Below, piece by piece: positions 36,210 to 45,946 of a stretch of 64,000 bases of DNA (the first letter of the stretch is position 1; every line of letters starts with the position of its first letter). Made by a program: the position numbers and the translations under genes. The notes beneath the pieces are model-generated. The model was not told the origin of the DNA and ran no database searches. It was given only the letters and a program-made list of their open reading frames with translations. The stretch covers positions 124,001 to 188,000 of the forward strand of contig CANLWB010000007.1 in assembly GCA_947494695.1 (NCBI GenBank), written 5' to 3'. Source of the stretch: an uncultured Flavobacteriaceae bacterium (GTDB taxonomy: Bacteria; Bacteroidota; Bacteroidia; Flavobacteriales; Flavobacteriaceae).

Positions 36210-37832
36210 CTAACTAACCTCCAAAGGCGTAAACTTAAATTCTGTACCATCAAACAAGCCTTTATCACTTAATTTTAGTGATGGAATCACCAATAAGGCC
36301 ATAAAAGACAAGGTCATATAAGGTGCATAAAGCTGACTTCCCAAATCTTTTGCCATTTGGTCTAATTCGGCATAGGCCTTTCCAATGGTTTCTCCATCCT
36401 GATCACTCATAATGCCAGCTACTGGTAACGGTACGACCCGCTCCTTAGAACCTGAAATGGCACAAATTCCCCCCTTATGTTCTATAAGCAAATTAACAGC
36501 TCTGCATAGTGCTTCGTCGTTAACACCAACCGCTATAATATTATGAGAGTCATGGCCTACAGACGACGCTATAGCACCTTCTTTAAGTCCGAAATTCTTA
36601 ATAAAAGCAAGGGCTGGCTTTTGATTTTGATACCTGTTAACCACCGTCATTTTAAGAATATCTGCCTCTATATTGGATACTAAATTCCCGTGTTCGATGC
36701 AACTTTCTTCTATAAGCGCGTTGGTCACTAATTGTCCTTCTAACGCTTCTATAACACGAATATGTTTTGATGATGATTCAAATCTAAAATCTGAGGTCTT
36801 CTTTTTATCACAATGGAAATTATTTAGATTTTTAAAAGCTACGGACTTAATAAGCGAAATCCCTTTATCGAAAATCAAAGTTCCATCAATATATGTTTGA
36901 AGTGTTTTAAAATGAACGAGGTCTTCCACAACAATAAAATCGGCCGCATCACCTGCTTTAAGTACCCCAACATCTAAATTATAGTGTTCTATAGGATTGA
37001 TACATGCCGCTTTTAGTACTTTAAAGAGATCCATACCTTTTGCGATGGCTCTGGCGCACAGCGCATTAATATGATGTAGTAGCAAGTCATCGGGATGTTT
37101 ATCATCACTACAAAACATGATATTTTCATAATGATCGGGAAGCAAATCGATTAAGGCTTCAAAATTCTTGGCAGCACTTCCTTCTCTAATCAATATTTTC
37201 ATGCCTTTTTCTAACTTCTCCAGGGCTTCATTGTAGGTAAAACACTCATGATCGGTAGAAATCCCGGCTTCTATGTATGCCGTAACGTCGTCTCCCCTTA
37301 AGCCCGGAGCATGACCATCTACGGGTTTGTTATAATGCCTCGCCCAGGCTAATTTTTTAAGAACCTCCTCATCTTTAAACAAGACCCCAGGGTAATTCAT
37401 CATTTCGGCCAAATATTTAATATCCGGACGTTCTAAAAGGCTTTTAATATCTTCTGAATCTATAACTGCACCAGCCGATTCAAAGTGCGTGGCAGGGACA
37501 CAGGACGGTGCTCCAAAATTGAATTTAAATGGCACCTGCTTACCATTGTTAATCATAAATTCAACACCTTCCACCCCCAGTACATTGGCTATTTCATGGG
37601 GATCGGAAACCGTTGCAACCGTTCCATGTTTAACCGCTAGTTTCGCAAATTCACTAGGAACCAGCATGGAACTTTCAATATGGATATGAGCATCTATAAA
37701 TCCAGGAAGAATATAGGAGGTATTGCTATGCTCCTTTTCCAGAACAGAAACAATCCTGCCTTCAGAAACCGTAACTTCCCCTTTGTAAATACGTTGGTTT
37801 ATAATGTCTACTACGTTACCTTGTATGGTCAT
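36210..37832 (-). CDS. ade: Adenine deaminase
   Basis: 540 residues of the amidohydrolase-type adenine deaminase (adenine to hypoxanthine and ammonia), part of purine salvage. Metal ligand motif [14 protein letters not shown] (about 45-58), then [24 protein letters not shown], and [13 protein letters not shown]. The C-terminal Ade domain has [14 protein letters not shown] and [19 protein letters not shown]. Usual length is 540-600. It lies 32 bp downstream of tilS on the same strand. Confidence 0.95.
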   Translation of the reverse strand: MTIQGNVVDIINQRIYKGEVTVSEGRIVSVLEKEHSNTSYILPGFIDAHIHIESSMLVPSEFAKLAVKHGTVATVSDPHEIANVLGVEGVEFMINNGKQVPFKFNFGAPSCVPATHFESAGAVIDSEDIKSLLERPDIKYLAEMMNYPGVLFKDEEVLKKLAWARHYNKPVDGHAPGLRGDDVTAYIEAGISTDHECFTYNEALEKLEKGMKILIREGSAAKNFEALIDLLPDHYENIMFCSDDKHPDDLLLHHINALCARAIAKGMDLFKVLKAACINPIEHYNLDVGVLKAGDAADFIVVEDLVHFKTLQTYIDGTLIFDKGISLIKSVAFKNLNNFHCDKKKTSDFRFESSSKHIRVIEALEGQLVTNALIEESCIEHGNLVSNIEADILKMTVVNRYQNQKPALAFIKNFGLKEGAIASSVGHDSHNIIAVGVNDEALCRAVNLLIEHKGGICAISGSKERVVPLPVAGIMSDQDGETIGKAYAELDQMAKDLGSQLYAPYMTLSFMALLVIPSLKLSDKGLFDGTEFKFTPLEVS

Positions 37833-37864
37833 ATAATTCTAAAATAATTTGAAAAAGGATAGGC

Positions 37865-39196
37865 TTAACGCCATTCTATTTTTAGTATTTGTTTTGTTTT
37901 TTCGGTGACTTTAAAGCGGTTATCAGCGCGCCTGCCTATAACCCAAACAATCTGGTTATTGGAACACAAAAGTTGTACGTGTTCTTTTTGGAATAAAGAC
38001 AATTTCTCATCTTTAAAATACTTGCTCAGTTTCTTTTTACCCACCATTCCTAAAGGGTAAAAAACATCACCTTCTTCGCGTGTTCTTATGGTTAATGGAT
38101 ATTCCAATACGTCTGCATCTACATAAATAATCGATGTATTGGTTTCCTGGATTTGATCTACCTTAGCAAAGGAAAGCGTCCCCGAATCTGTTTTAACTTC
38201 TAAGTCATTTTTAGAAATTATAGATTGCCCCCTATCTTCTTCAGCATGAATTTCAACCAGTAAAAGATGCTTCCTATCTTTAATTAGGCGGTGGGTCGAG
38301 GAATACAACTGTTTTCCAGATTGGGCATTGAGGAGATTCGCTACATCCTTCCATGCCGTAAAGCCATACCCCTTAAATATTTCGTACAAATAGGCTTTGG
38401 GGTTCTCTAATTTTTCAAATTCGGAAATATCATATATAATCTGATGTTCTTCAACCTTTTGAGCATATTTTAACACGTCCTGAACGCTTTCTTTAATAAT
38501 ACCTTGTGAATCGTTTAAATGTCCCAGCGTCTTTTTAAAATTCTGTAATAATTGCGGATTAATCTCCTTTAAAACAGGAATAACATCATGCCTTAGCTTA
38601 TTCCTTAAATATTTGGTCGATGCATTGCTACTATCTTCACGCCAATCCATATTATGCTCCCTGGCATACTGCTCTAAAGTGTCTCGGGAATAGGGCAATA
38701 ATGGTCTTACAACCTTATCATTAACCTGGGGAATTCCCATTAGTCCTTCTAGCCCCGTACCTCTTGATAAATTAATTAAAAAGGTTTCCAGATTATCATC
38801 GGCATGATGCGCCGTTAAAATGTAGTCAAATTTTAATTGGGTAGCTAATGTCTCAAACCAGTTATAGCGCAGTTCCCGAGCAGCCATTTGAATAGACATA
38901 TTATAGCGTTCGGCATGGTTTCGTGTATCAAAACTTTCAATAAAAACCTCCAGATTTAAATGTTCTGCCAGTTGTGATACGAAATCTTTATCGGCATCAC
39001 TTTCCTCACCACGCAACTTAAAATTACAATGTGCCAGAGTTATATTCAAGTGTAACCGATGGCACAAATGCGTTAAAACCACACTGTCTAAACCTCCCGA
39101 AATAGCAATAAGAAGCCTACTTTCTTTTAAAAAAGGTAAATTCTGGAAAATATGATTTTTAAAATGGTCTATGTTCTTAAATTTTAAGTTTATCAA
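37865..39196 (-). CDS. tilS: tRNA(Ile)-lysidine synthase
   Basis: 443 residues. The enzyme modifies C34 of tRNA-Ile(CAU) to lysidine with ATP and is essential in most bacteria. The PP-loop ATP motif SGGLDSVVLTHL is at about 34-45, followed by HCNFKLRGEESDAD, HHADDNLETFLINLSRG and GVDVRPLLPYSR-like VVRPLLPYSR. The C-terminal domain with RTREEGDVFYPLGMVGKKKLSKYFKDE is the TilS C-terminal substrate-recognition module. It overlaps the upstream lipoprotein gene by 20 bp. Confidence 0.95.
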   Translation of the reverse strand: MINLKFKNIDHFKNHIFQNLPFLKESRLLIAISGGLDSVVLTHLCHRLHLNITLAHCNFKLRGEESDADKDFVSQLAEHLNLEVFIESFDTRNHAERYNMSIQMAARELRYNWFETLATQLKFDYILTAHHADDNLETFLINLSRGTGLEGLMGIPQVNDKVVRPLLPYSRDTLEQYAREHNMDWREDSSNASTKYLRNKLRHDVIPVLKEINPQLLQNFKKTLGHLNDSQGIIKESVQDVLKYAQKVEEHQIIYDISEFEKLENPKAYLYEIFKGYGFTAWKDVANLLNAQSGKQLYSSTHRLIKDRKHLLLVEIHAEEDRGQSIISKNDLEVKTDSGTLSFAKVDQIQETNTSIIYVDADVLEYPLTIRTREEGDVFYPLGMVGKKKLSKYFKDEKLSLFQKEHVQLLCSNNQIVWVIGRRADNRFKVTEKTKQILKIEWR

Positions 39197-39815
39197 ACAT
39201 TTTATATACGGTTTCCTTATCCGCTTCTGTCGTATAAGACATAATAAATGAAATCGCGAACCCTCTCTTTACAGTCACGTAGTAATCTTGAGTAATGTCA
39301 TATCCGTAGCCCTTATTTTTCAGTTTTATAAACTCAAAATTTTGTGACCCTATTTTTACCTTATGCTTTTCCTCAACATACTCAATATCCATAGCGGTTT
39401 CATTAAGAATTTTTTTGGCCTCGATCAGGTATTTTTCAGGGGTATCCACTTCTGGAGCATCCTTCAGATTTTCGGCATTTATTAGGAGTGATGGATTAAA
39501 ATCGGTATTCGCTCCTGGTTTATATTTAAAGGCGCTAAAGAGCTTAGCCATGTTAATCGCCGATGCTTCTAAGGTCTTTTTTAGTGCTTCTTTATCTCCG
39601 GCCGCGACATCGTTCCCAACTTCATAAAGCTGATTGGCTTCTTCATTATTTAATACATACCAATCGGTATTTACAGGGAATTTAAATTTAAAAAATGTGT
39701 TATCATAAACACCATCCTTTATCGAACCATAATCAAAAGACAATGGAACGTTGGTTGCTTTTTTACAACTAAAAACCAGTAAACCAATCAATACAACACA
39801 GGCTATTTTTTTCAT
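39177..39815 (-). CDS. Hypothetical lipoprotein
   Basis: 212 residues from the ATG at 39815 (MKKIACVVLIGLLVFSCKK), with lipobox VFSC and Lys after Cys, typical of flavobacterial lipoproteins. An ATG five codons earlier is less likely. The body has FKFKFPVNTDWYVLNNEEAN and a C-terminal EKHKVKIGSQNFEFIKLKNK. It suggests a PsbP-like or lipid-binding beta fold, but this is only an impression. The end overlaps tilS, so it is co-transcribed. Confidence 0.75.
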   Translation of the reverse strand: MKKIACVVLIGLLVFSCKKATNVPLSFDYGSIKDGVYDNTFFKFKFPVNTDWYVLNNEEANQLYEVGNDVAAGDKEALKKTLEASAINMAKLFSAFKYKPGANTDFNPSLLINAENLKDAPEVDTPEKYLIEAKKILNETAMDIEYVEEKHKVKIGSQNFEFIKLKNKGYGYDITQDYYVTVKRGFAISFIMSYTTEADKETVYKMFDKLKI

Positions 39816-39929
39816 ACGTATGAACTTCAAATTTTTGCTACTTTATATCCTTTCTTTAACTTTAAAAATCATATAAATGCAAATGTTAAACATCTATCAA
39901 AAATAATGAACTCATTTAAACTTTTTTAA

Positions 39930-40160
39930 TCAAAAAGAATTCCTCGACGCTCTGCGTCGGGGTTTCCATTGAAATTGTCATTCCCGTGTGGTCAGTGAGC
40001 GTAGCCGAACTGAAAACGGGAATCTAAATACAAAATTTCGAATTTTGACCCCTTAAGGTCAAAATGAAACGGGCGAAATCCCCCTATGGCTCTGTCTCGG
40101 GGATAGTTCGTTTCAAGAAATTTTTTATTTGGCTAAAACCTGTCTGCCTGCCTGCCGGCA
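39930..40160. repeat. Intergenic hairpin repeats
   Basis: The 428-bp gap between the lipoprotein and pabB holds several short repeats. CCTCGACGC/GCGTCGGGG is at 39944-39964. GTCATTCCCG pairs with CGGGAATC around 39979-40024. A second CCCC...GGGG hairpin is at 40081-40103, and GCCTGCCTGCCGGC lies at 40145-40159. The ATTCCCG...CGGGAAT type is a common dispersed intergenic repeat in bacteria. No gene is seen. Confidence 0.55.
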
Positions 40161-40258
40161 AGTAGGAATTGTTGGTTTCAGCTCCTAAGCTATTAAAACG
40201 CAAAGCTAACCTCAATCACCATTCCACCGCCAATCGAGACTGAACACTAATCACTAAA

Positions 40259-41560
40259 TCACCCTTCTAAAACCGTGCGCATCGCCTTGGCCTTCACAAG
40301 ACATTCCTCATATTCCTTTAATGGGTCGCTCTTTGCGGTAATGGCCCCTCCCACCGAATAGGACACATATTTTTTAGTGTCGTTATACAGAATACTTCTA
40401 ATAACTACATTAAAATCGAAATCACCTTCGGGAGAAAAATAACCAACCGAGCCCGAATACAATCCCCGTTTTGTTTCTTCAAGGTTTTCAATGATTCTCA
40501 TGGCCGATATTTTAGGAGCACCAGTCATACTTCCCATTGGAAAGGTACTTTTTATAATATCCACAGGATGCGTATCTCTTTCAATAGTTGATGTCACTGT
40601 TGAAATCATTTGATGTACTTGATCGAAAGTATAAACCCTGGCCAACTCCTCAACCTTTACACTACCTTTAATAGCTGTTTTAGCCAGGTCGTTGCGAACT
40701 AAATCGACAATCATAATATTTTCACTACGCTCTTTTGTATCCAGAGATAAGGCTACCCTAAGCGCCTCATCTTCCAATACATTTTCAGATCGTTTTGCCG
40801 TTCCTTTAATAGGCTGTGACACCATGGTTTGTCCGTCTTTTTTTAAATAACGTTCTGGAGAAGAAGACAGTAAATACTTATCTCCAAATTTTAAAAATGT
40901 AGCAAACGGTGGTTTGGAGATACTATTAAGCTTCAAATAGCACTCCATCGGATCAATACTCGTATTTTCAGCATAAAACTCCTGACAAAAATTAGCCTCG
41001 TAAATATCCCCTCTATGGATATGGGCTAACATCTTTGTTACTTTTTTAAAATACTCATCCTTATGAATACGCAGTTTTATTTTGACCTGACTTTCTTCGT
41101 GTGAAGGACGGTCATACTGGCCCTTCTTAGTATCCTGTATAGCTTTTAGGTCGTCTTCAAACGCATCATTTACACAATTTAGATACTGTATTTCAACCTT
41201 ATCACCTTTAAACAAGAACAGTTTTTTAGGCTGAAAGAAGTATAAATCCGGAAACTGAAGACTATCAAAATTGTTGGATTGTAAATCCTCAATATCATTT
41301 TTTAGATCGTACGTCAAATACCCAAAGATCCAATCATTTACATTCGATTGATATTCTTTAAGCCTATCGAAACTCCCCTCAAAATTCGTTTGAATACTGG
41401 TAAAGGCATCTACTGCCAATACGGCATCATACCTTAAATGGTTTTGTTCATAGTTATTGGAATCTAACCATACGACATCATCAAACTGCTGACTCCAAAG
41501 TAATAATTGCCCCTTAAACCGTTCAGCATCTGCCAAACTGTGAATCTGTGTTGTCCTCAA
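40259..41560 (-). CDS. pabB: Aminodeoxychorismate synthase component I
   Basis: 433 residues of the chorismate-binding family. PIKGTAKRS has the lysine of PabB (anthranilate synthase has Ala at this place), so aminodeoxychorismate synthase for folate is preferred. Other motifs are YLLSSSPERYLKK, NIMIVDLVRNDLAK, FPMGSMTGAPKISAM and SVGGAITAKSDP. The start codon appears to be TTG (41558-41560), because no ATG or GTG lies near the expected N-terminus. The plus-strand gene at 41656 is divergent. Confidence 0.9.
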   Translation of the reverse strand: MRTTQIHSLADAERFKGQLLLWSQQFDDVVWLDSNNYEQNHLRYDAVLAVDAFTSIQTNFEGSFDRLKEYQSNVNDWIFGYLTYDLKNDIEDLQSNNFDSLQFPDLYFFQPKKLFLFKGDKVEIQYLNCVNDAFEDDLKAIQDTKKGQYDRPSHEESQVKIKLRIHKDEYFKKVTKMLAHIHRGDIYEANFCQEFYAENTSIDPMECYLKLNSISKPPFATFLKFGDKYLLSSSPERYLKKDGQTMVSQPIKGTAKRSENVLEDEALRVALSLDTKERSENIMIVDLVRNDLAKTAIKGSVKVEELARVYTFDQVHQMISTVTSTIERDTHPVDIIKSTFPMGSMTGAPKISAMRIIENLEETKRGLYSGSVGYFSPEGDFDFNVVIRSILYNDTKKYVSYSVGGAITAKSDPLKEYEECLVKAKAMRTVLEG

Positions 41561-41655
41561 TAATAAAATTTAATGTGTAAAGTTAGTTAGAATCCTTAAA
41601 AAATTATAAGTTTTGTGTATTCAAATCAGTTTATTAGTTAAAATATTCCTTTAGT

Positions 41656-42543
41656 ATGCTCACATTAGAAAACGAAAAATTAAAAATAGGTGTTAAACAA
41701 ACCGGAGCTGAATTATGTAAAATCACTTCAGTTACAAACCATATTGATTTTATTTGGGACGGTAACCCGGAAATATGGGGAAGTCATGCACCCAACCTCT
41801 TCCCTATTATAGGGGCATTAAAGGATAACAGCTACTATTTTGAAAATAAAAAATACGATCTAACTAAACATGGTTTCATTAGAAACAATGCGTCCCTGGT
41901 CGTTCAGAAACAGCATGATGATACATTAAGTTTTAAATTAGATTATGATGAGAATACGTTAAAAATGTATCCATTTAAATTTGAATTTTTAATCACTTAT
42001 AAGCTAAATGATAATATACTTACCATAACTCATACGATTAAAAACCTTGATGACAGAGTGATGTACTTTTCGCTTGGAGGCCATCCTGCCTTTAAATGTC
42101 CTGTTTATGATACCGACGCTTATAACGATTATTTTTTAGAGTTTGAACATGCAGAAAACTCCAGTACGCACCTTATAAACATGGAGAATGGTTTGATCTC
42201 AAACAAGACCAAACCTGTTTTTAACAACACAAACATTCTTAATCTCGAACATGATTTATTTAACGAAGATGCTCTGGTTTTTAAAGACTTAAAATCCCGA
42301 AGTGTAAGTTTAACCAGTAGGTCTCATGGCAAGATTCTAACCGTTCGTTATCAGGATTTTCCATATTTGGGCATTTGGGCCAAACCTGCAGGTGATTACG
42401 TTTGTATTGAGCCCTGGTTGGGTATCGCAGATCGCGAAGACACCAACCAGAAATTACAGGATAAAGAAGGTATTTTAAACCTGAAACCTTTGGAAACATT
42501 TGAAGCTGTTTATTGCATTGAAATACACCATAGTCATTTGTAA
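41656..42543 (+). CDS. Aldose 1-epimerase family protein (LacX-like)
   Basis: 295 residues of the galactose mutarotase-like superfamily. Motifs: FIWDGNPEIWGSHAPNLFPI, KHGFIRN (His of the active site), FSLGGHPAFKCP (second His), and GIWAKPAGDYVCIEPWLGIAD (Glu). This branch is closer to LacX/YeaD-like proteins than to GalM itself. It is followed after 36 bp by the helicase gene, perhaps an operon. Confidence 0.87.
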   Translation: MLTLENEKLKIGVKQTGAELCKITSVTNHIDFIWDGNPEIWGSHAPNLFPIIGALKDNSYYFENKKYDLTKHGFIRNNASLVVQKQHDDTLSFKLDYDENTLKMYPFKFEFLITYKLNDNILTITHTIKNLDDRVMYFSLGGHPAFKCPVYDTDAYNDYFLEFEHAENSSTHLINMENGLISNKTKPVFNNTNILNLEHDLFNEDALVFKDLKSRSVSLTSRSHGKILTVRYQDFPYLGIWAKPAGDYVCIEPWLGIADREDTNQKLQDKEGILNLKPLETFEAVYCIEIHHSHL

Positions 42544-42579
42544 TTTTAAATGTAACTTTGCTAGCTAAACCTGGTTATT

Positions 42580-43932
42580 TTGACTTTTGAAGATTTAAAT
42601 TTAAACACCCCACTTTACAACGCATTAAACGATTTGGGGTTTACCACACCAACTCCCATTCAAGAACAAGCATTTAATGTTGTTAGTTCCGGTAAAGATG
42701 TGGTAGGGATTGCTCAAACGGGAACGGGTAAGACTTTTGCCTATATGCTTCCTATTCTTAAAAATTTAAAACATTCAACCCAGGAAAACCCACGGGTTTT
42801 GGTTTTAGTGCCCACCCGAGAACTGGTGGTGCAGGTGGTTGAGGAAATTGAAAAACTCTCCAAATACATTAATAATCGGGTTTTAGGTGTTTATGGTGGC
42901 ACCAATATTAATACTCAAAAGCGAGCCGTAGCCGAAGGTTTAGACATTATAGTAGCAACGCCAGGCAGACTTTACGATTTGGCTCTAAGTCGAGTATTAC
43001 AACTTAAATCGATACAAAAATTGGTGATAGACGAGGTCGATGTGATGTTAGATTTAGGATTTAGACACCAGCTCATCAATATTTTTGACATCCTTCCAGA
43101 GCGCAGACAAAACATTATGTTTTCTGCAACCATGACAGAAGATGTCGATGCGTTAATTAATGATTTCTTTAAACGTCCTGAACGTGTGTCTATTGCTGTT
43201 TCGGGAACGCCTCTAGAAAATATTTCCCAAACACGTTACAACATTCCTAATTTTTATACCAAAGTTAACGTGTTAACGCATCTCCTGAAGGATAGAGAAA
43301 TATATAATAAGGTTTTAGTTTTTGTGGCTTACAAACGTATGGCAGATCGTTTGTTTGACAAATTAGATGAGATATTTCATGATGAACTCTGCGTAATTCA
43401 TTCCAATAAAACACAAAATTACAGACTACGGAGTATTGAGCAATTTCGAAATGGAGACAACCGTATTTTAATAGCCACCGATGTGATGGCACGTGGATTA
43501 GATATTGACAATGTATCGCATGTTATTAATTTCGATACGCCTATATACCCTGAAAACTATATGCACCGTATTGGTAGAACCGGACGTGCAGAGCGTGAAG
43601 GTAAATCGATCGTTTTTTCTACTGAAAAGGAACAAGACTCTATAGAACATATAGAAGCTTTAATGCGAATGGAGATTCCTTTGTTGGAACTTCCCGAAAC
43701 GATTGAAATTTCTAAAGAGTTAATTGAAGAAGAGCGTCCACAAATAAAAGAACGAAACAACCCCACAAAACGACATACTGAAGACGAACCCGGAGCAGCT
43801 TTTCACGAAAAGAAAGACAAAAACCAAAAGCAAAACTTAGGAGGTTCTTATAAATTTAAAATGGCTAAGAAGTACAAGAAACCTAAAACAAAAGGCGATA
43901 AGAATTACAATAAACGGAATAAACGGAAGTAG
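42580..43932 (+). CDS. DEAD-box RNA helicase, RhlE-like
   Basis: 450 residues. Q motif FTTPTPIQEQ, Walker A AQTGTGKTFA, PTRELVVQV, GG, TPGRLYDL, motif II as DEVD instead of DEAD, SATM, and motif VI HRIGRTGRAEREG. A basic low-complexity tail (about 390-450) with many Lys and Asn probably binds RNA. The start is TTG: MTFEDLNL is the usual family N-terminus and no ATG lies in frame nearby. Role likely in ribosome assembly or RNA turnover, perhaps at low temperature. Confidence 0.93.
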   Translation: MTFEDLNLNTPLYNALNDLGFTTPTPIQEQAFNVVSSGKDVVGIAQTGTGKTFAYMLPILKNLKHSTQENPRVLVLVPTRELVVQVVEEIEKLSKYINNRVLGVYGGTNINTQKRAVAEGLDIIVATPGRLYDLALSRVLQLKSIQKLVIDEVDVMLDLGFRHQLINIFDILPERRQNIMFSATMTEDVDALINDFFKRPERVSIAVSGTPLENISQTRYNIPNFYTKVNVLTHLLKDREIYNKVLVFVAYKRMADRLFDKLDEIFHDELCVIHSNKTQNYRLRSIEQFRNGDNRILIATDVMARGLDIDNVSHVINFDTPIYPENYMHRIGRTGRAEREGKSIVFSTEKEQDSIEHIEALMRMEIPLLELPETIEISKELIEEERPQIKERNNPTKRHTEDEPGAAFHEKKDKNQKQNLGGSYKFKMAKKYKKPKTKGDKNYNKRNKRK

Positions 43933-44032
43933 TGACAGTATTCGGTAACAGTTTGCGGTATGAAGTTCAAAATTCGTTGTTACGAAGGAATAACTGAACT
44001 TTCAACAAAACCTCGGACAAATTTTTTAAGAC

Positions 44033-44160
44033 CTATTCTACATTTTTAATTCGGTAAAATTCTTTTTCTATTTCAAAAAGTGTTTTATACTCCAATGAAG
44101 AATGTAATCTTTTTCTGTTGTACTATATTTCTATGTACTCAAATGTGATGTTGTAATTTT
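44033..44160 (-). pseudogene. 3' scrap of an IS3-family transposase
   Basis: On the minus strand the frame ends YNRKRLHSSLEYKTLFEIEK, then EFYRIKNVE and a TAG at 44033-44035. YNRKRxHSSLGYKTPxEIE is the conserved C-terminus of IS3/IS150 transposases (DDE orfB). A TAG interrupts the frame just before YNRKR where Trp is usual. Nothing of the rest of the transposase or the left end is present. The rest of the gap 43933-44284 holds only the terminator below. Confidence 0.7.
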
Positions 44161-44221
44161 TTTTAGTAAAAAAACAAAATCTCAATCTACCTTAAGGACG
44201 ACTAGCAACTAAAATGTAATT

Positions 44222-44256
44222 GAAAGCCTTTACTCTCCACAGGAGAATAAAGGCTT
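44222..44256 (-). terminator. Terminator of the ExbB-like gene
   Basis: AAGCCTTTACTCTCC pairs with GGAGAATAAAGGCTT (one mismatch) around ACA; 29 bp after the stop codon. Confidence 0.6.
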
Positions 44257-44284
44257 CACGTGCAAACAAACTAAATTACCAACT

Positions 44285-44698
44285 CTAATGTTTATGCAAG
44301 GCTCTTAAAACCAAAATCCCTATTCTCGCTACAACAAACGCAAACAAGCCAAATGTTGCAGTTAATAAAGAAACTTTAAGTCCACCTGCAAAAAGAACCG
44401 GACTCGGGTTCCCCGCGGCCTCAAAAGAATCGAAGGCCGAAATTAACCCAATTACAGAACCTAAAAATCCTAATACGAGCCCCAAAAGACTACTATCTAC
44501 TGTAAGTCGAAGCATCTTTTCTGAAAGAATATGATCCTTTTTAAGAATCAAAAAACCTCTGACTATAAAGAAAATCGATAGCAAAAAACATATAAGAATT
44601 AATGTCATAAAGAACGGACCGCCCTCATGAAACCTATTAACAAAAGGATTTAAAATAAATATTGATTTTAATGTAAGTGGTATTGATAATAAACACAT
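44285..44698 (-). CDS. MotA/TolQ/ExbB-like membrane protein
   Basis: 137 residues with three hydrophobic segments (about 30-50, 70-90 and 105-130). SSLLGLVLGFLGSVIGLISAFDSFEAAGN matches the TolQ/ExbB helix pair with its Gly-rich turn. FAGGLKVSLLTATFGLFAFVVARI matches the last helix. It is short for ExbB (about 200-240) and no exbD or tonB is beside it. Possibly a minimal stand-alone member; proton-channel activity is uncertain. Confidence 0.75.
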   Translation of the reverse strand: MCLLSIPLTLKSIFILNPFVNRFHEGGPFFMTLILICFLLSIFFIVRGFLILKKDHILSEKMLRLTVDSSLLGLVLGFLGSVIGLISAFDSFEAAGNPSPVLFAGGLKVSLLTATFGLFAFVVARIGILVLRALHKH

Positions 44699-44860
44699 AA
44701 CTAATCGTTTTTTAAATTAATATGCTTCAAACTTAGTTAAGATTTCCTCTAAAAAATTCAAATTACGATAAACGACAGGATTAGAATAGGATTTAACAAT
44801 TTGCAAAAACCCGCGTTAAATCAGTCATTCATCTACAAAATATTAATTCCCTATAAAAAT

Positions 44861-44881
44861 ATAGTATTATTGTAATACTAT
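44861..44881 (+). promoter_or_regulatory. Perfect 9-bp inverted repeat before the LytS-like gene
   Basis: ATAGTATTA at 44861-44869 and TAATACTAT at 44873-44881 are perfect inverted repeats with a 3-bp spacer. The first arm runs into TATTATTG, close to a -7 element. It ends 9 bp before the ATG. A repressor or autoregulator site is likely; a chance AT palindrome is possible. Confidence 0.45.
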
Positions 44882-44890
44882 TCACAAACC

Positions 44891-45946
44891 ATGTTGAAAA
44901 AGAAATTTATTTTAAAAAAATTAGGACAGTTTTTTCTACACCTTTTGTTTTGGTTCTTAGTCCTGCTATTTTTCACGTATTTCTTTGGTGCTGAAAGCAA
45001 TAACTATAGTGATACGCTTTCGTTTTCTTTATTTTTAATGCCTATTACTATAGCCATCACCTATGTTTCTATTTATAAATTGATACCTGATTACCTCATT
45101 ACTAAACGCTATTTCCTATTTATTGTCTACACGCTGTACACCTTTATTATATCTGTGTATTTAATCATGATATCTATCTTTTTCAGCCTTGTTTATCTAG
45201 CCGGGTTTCAATACGACGCGATGAACCCTGTAACCAAAAACATAATTTTAGTAGCATCGGGAGTATATCTTGTTACGATTGTTGTTAGTGCTTTTAAATT
45301 GATAAAACTCAACTTAAAGCATGTCGAACAAAAGAGTAAACTCGAAACCAAAATCCTAGAAACCCAGCTTAAACTAAAGGAACAGCAACTTAATTATTTA
45401 AAGATGCAAATTCACCCTCATTTTTTGTTTAACACACTAAATACCATGTATGGATTTGCTCTAAAGAAAGCAGATGAAGCACCAGAAATGATTTTAAAAC
45501 TTTCTAATTTATTGGACTACCTGCTTTATAAAGTTGACAAACCTTTTGTTTTACTTACAGACGATATCGACCATATAAAAGATTATATTGAATTAGAAAA
45601 AATGCGCTTTAATGAAACTTTAGACATTACTTTTATAATAGGATATATTCCAAAAGATATTCAGGTCGCTCCTATGCTATTACTGCCTTTCATTGAAAAT
45701 AGCTTTAAACACGGCTCTATAAAAAATGGTTTGTTATCAATTAAAATACACCTAACTTGTAAAGACAAAAACATCCATTTTAGTATTGAAAACACAAACA
45801 AACTATCTAAACCTCACAAAAACGGTATTGGATTAGAAAACATACAAAAGCGACTTGATTTATTATACAAAGATAATTACACACTAAACCTTATTAACAA
45901 AAATGCTTTTTTTAAAGTAAACCTTATATTAAACACAGTAGATTAA
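44891..45946 (+). CDS. LytS/YpdA-type sensor histidine kinase
   Basis: 351 residues. Four hydrophobic segments occupy about 10-140, a coiled-coil linker follows (about 145-175), then the His_kinase domain. QIHPHFLFNTLNTMYGFA holds the phospho-acceptor His. The ATPase part has PFIENSFKHGS and NGIGLENIQKRLDLLY. The family pairs with LytTR response regulators. The stop codon is followed at once by the start of the next gene, so the two form one operon. Input signal unknown. Confidence 0.92.
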   Translation: MLKKKFILKKLGQFFLHLLFWFLVLLFFTYFFGAESNNYSDTLSFSLFLMPITIAITYVSIYKLIPDYLITKRYFLFIVYTLYTFIISVYLIMISIFFSLVYLAGFQYDAMNPVTKNIILVASGVYLVTIVVSAFKLIKLNLKHVEQKSKLETKILETQLKLKEQQLNYLKMQIHPHFLFNTLNTMYGFALKKADEAPEMILKLSNLLDYLLYKVDKPFVLLTDDIDHIKDYIELEKMRFNETLDITFIIGYIPKDIQVAPMLLLPFIENSFKHGSIKNGLLSIKIHLTCKDKNIHFSIENTNKLSKPHKNGIGLENIQKRLDLLYKDNYTLNLINKNAFFKVNLILNTVD

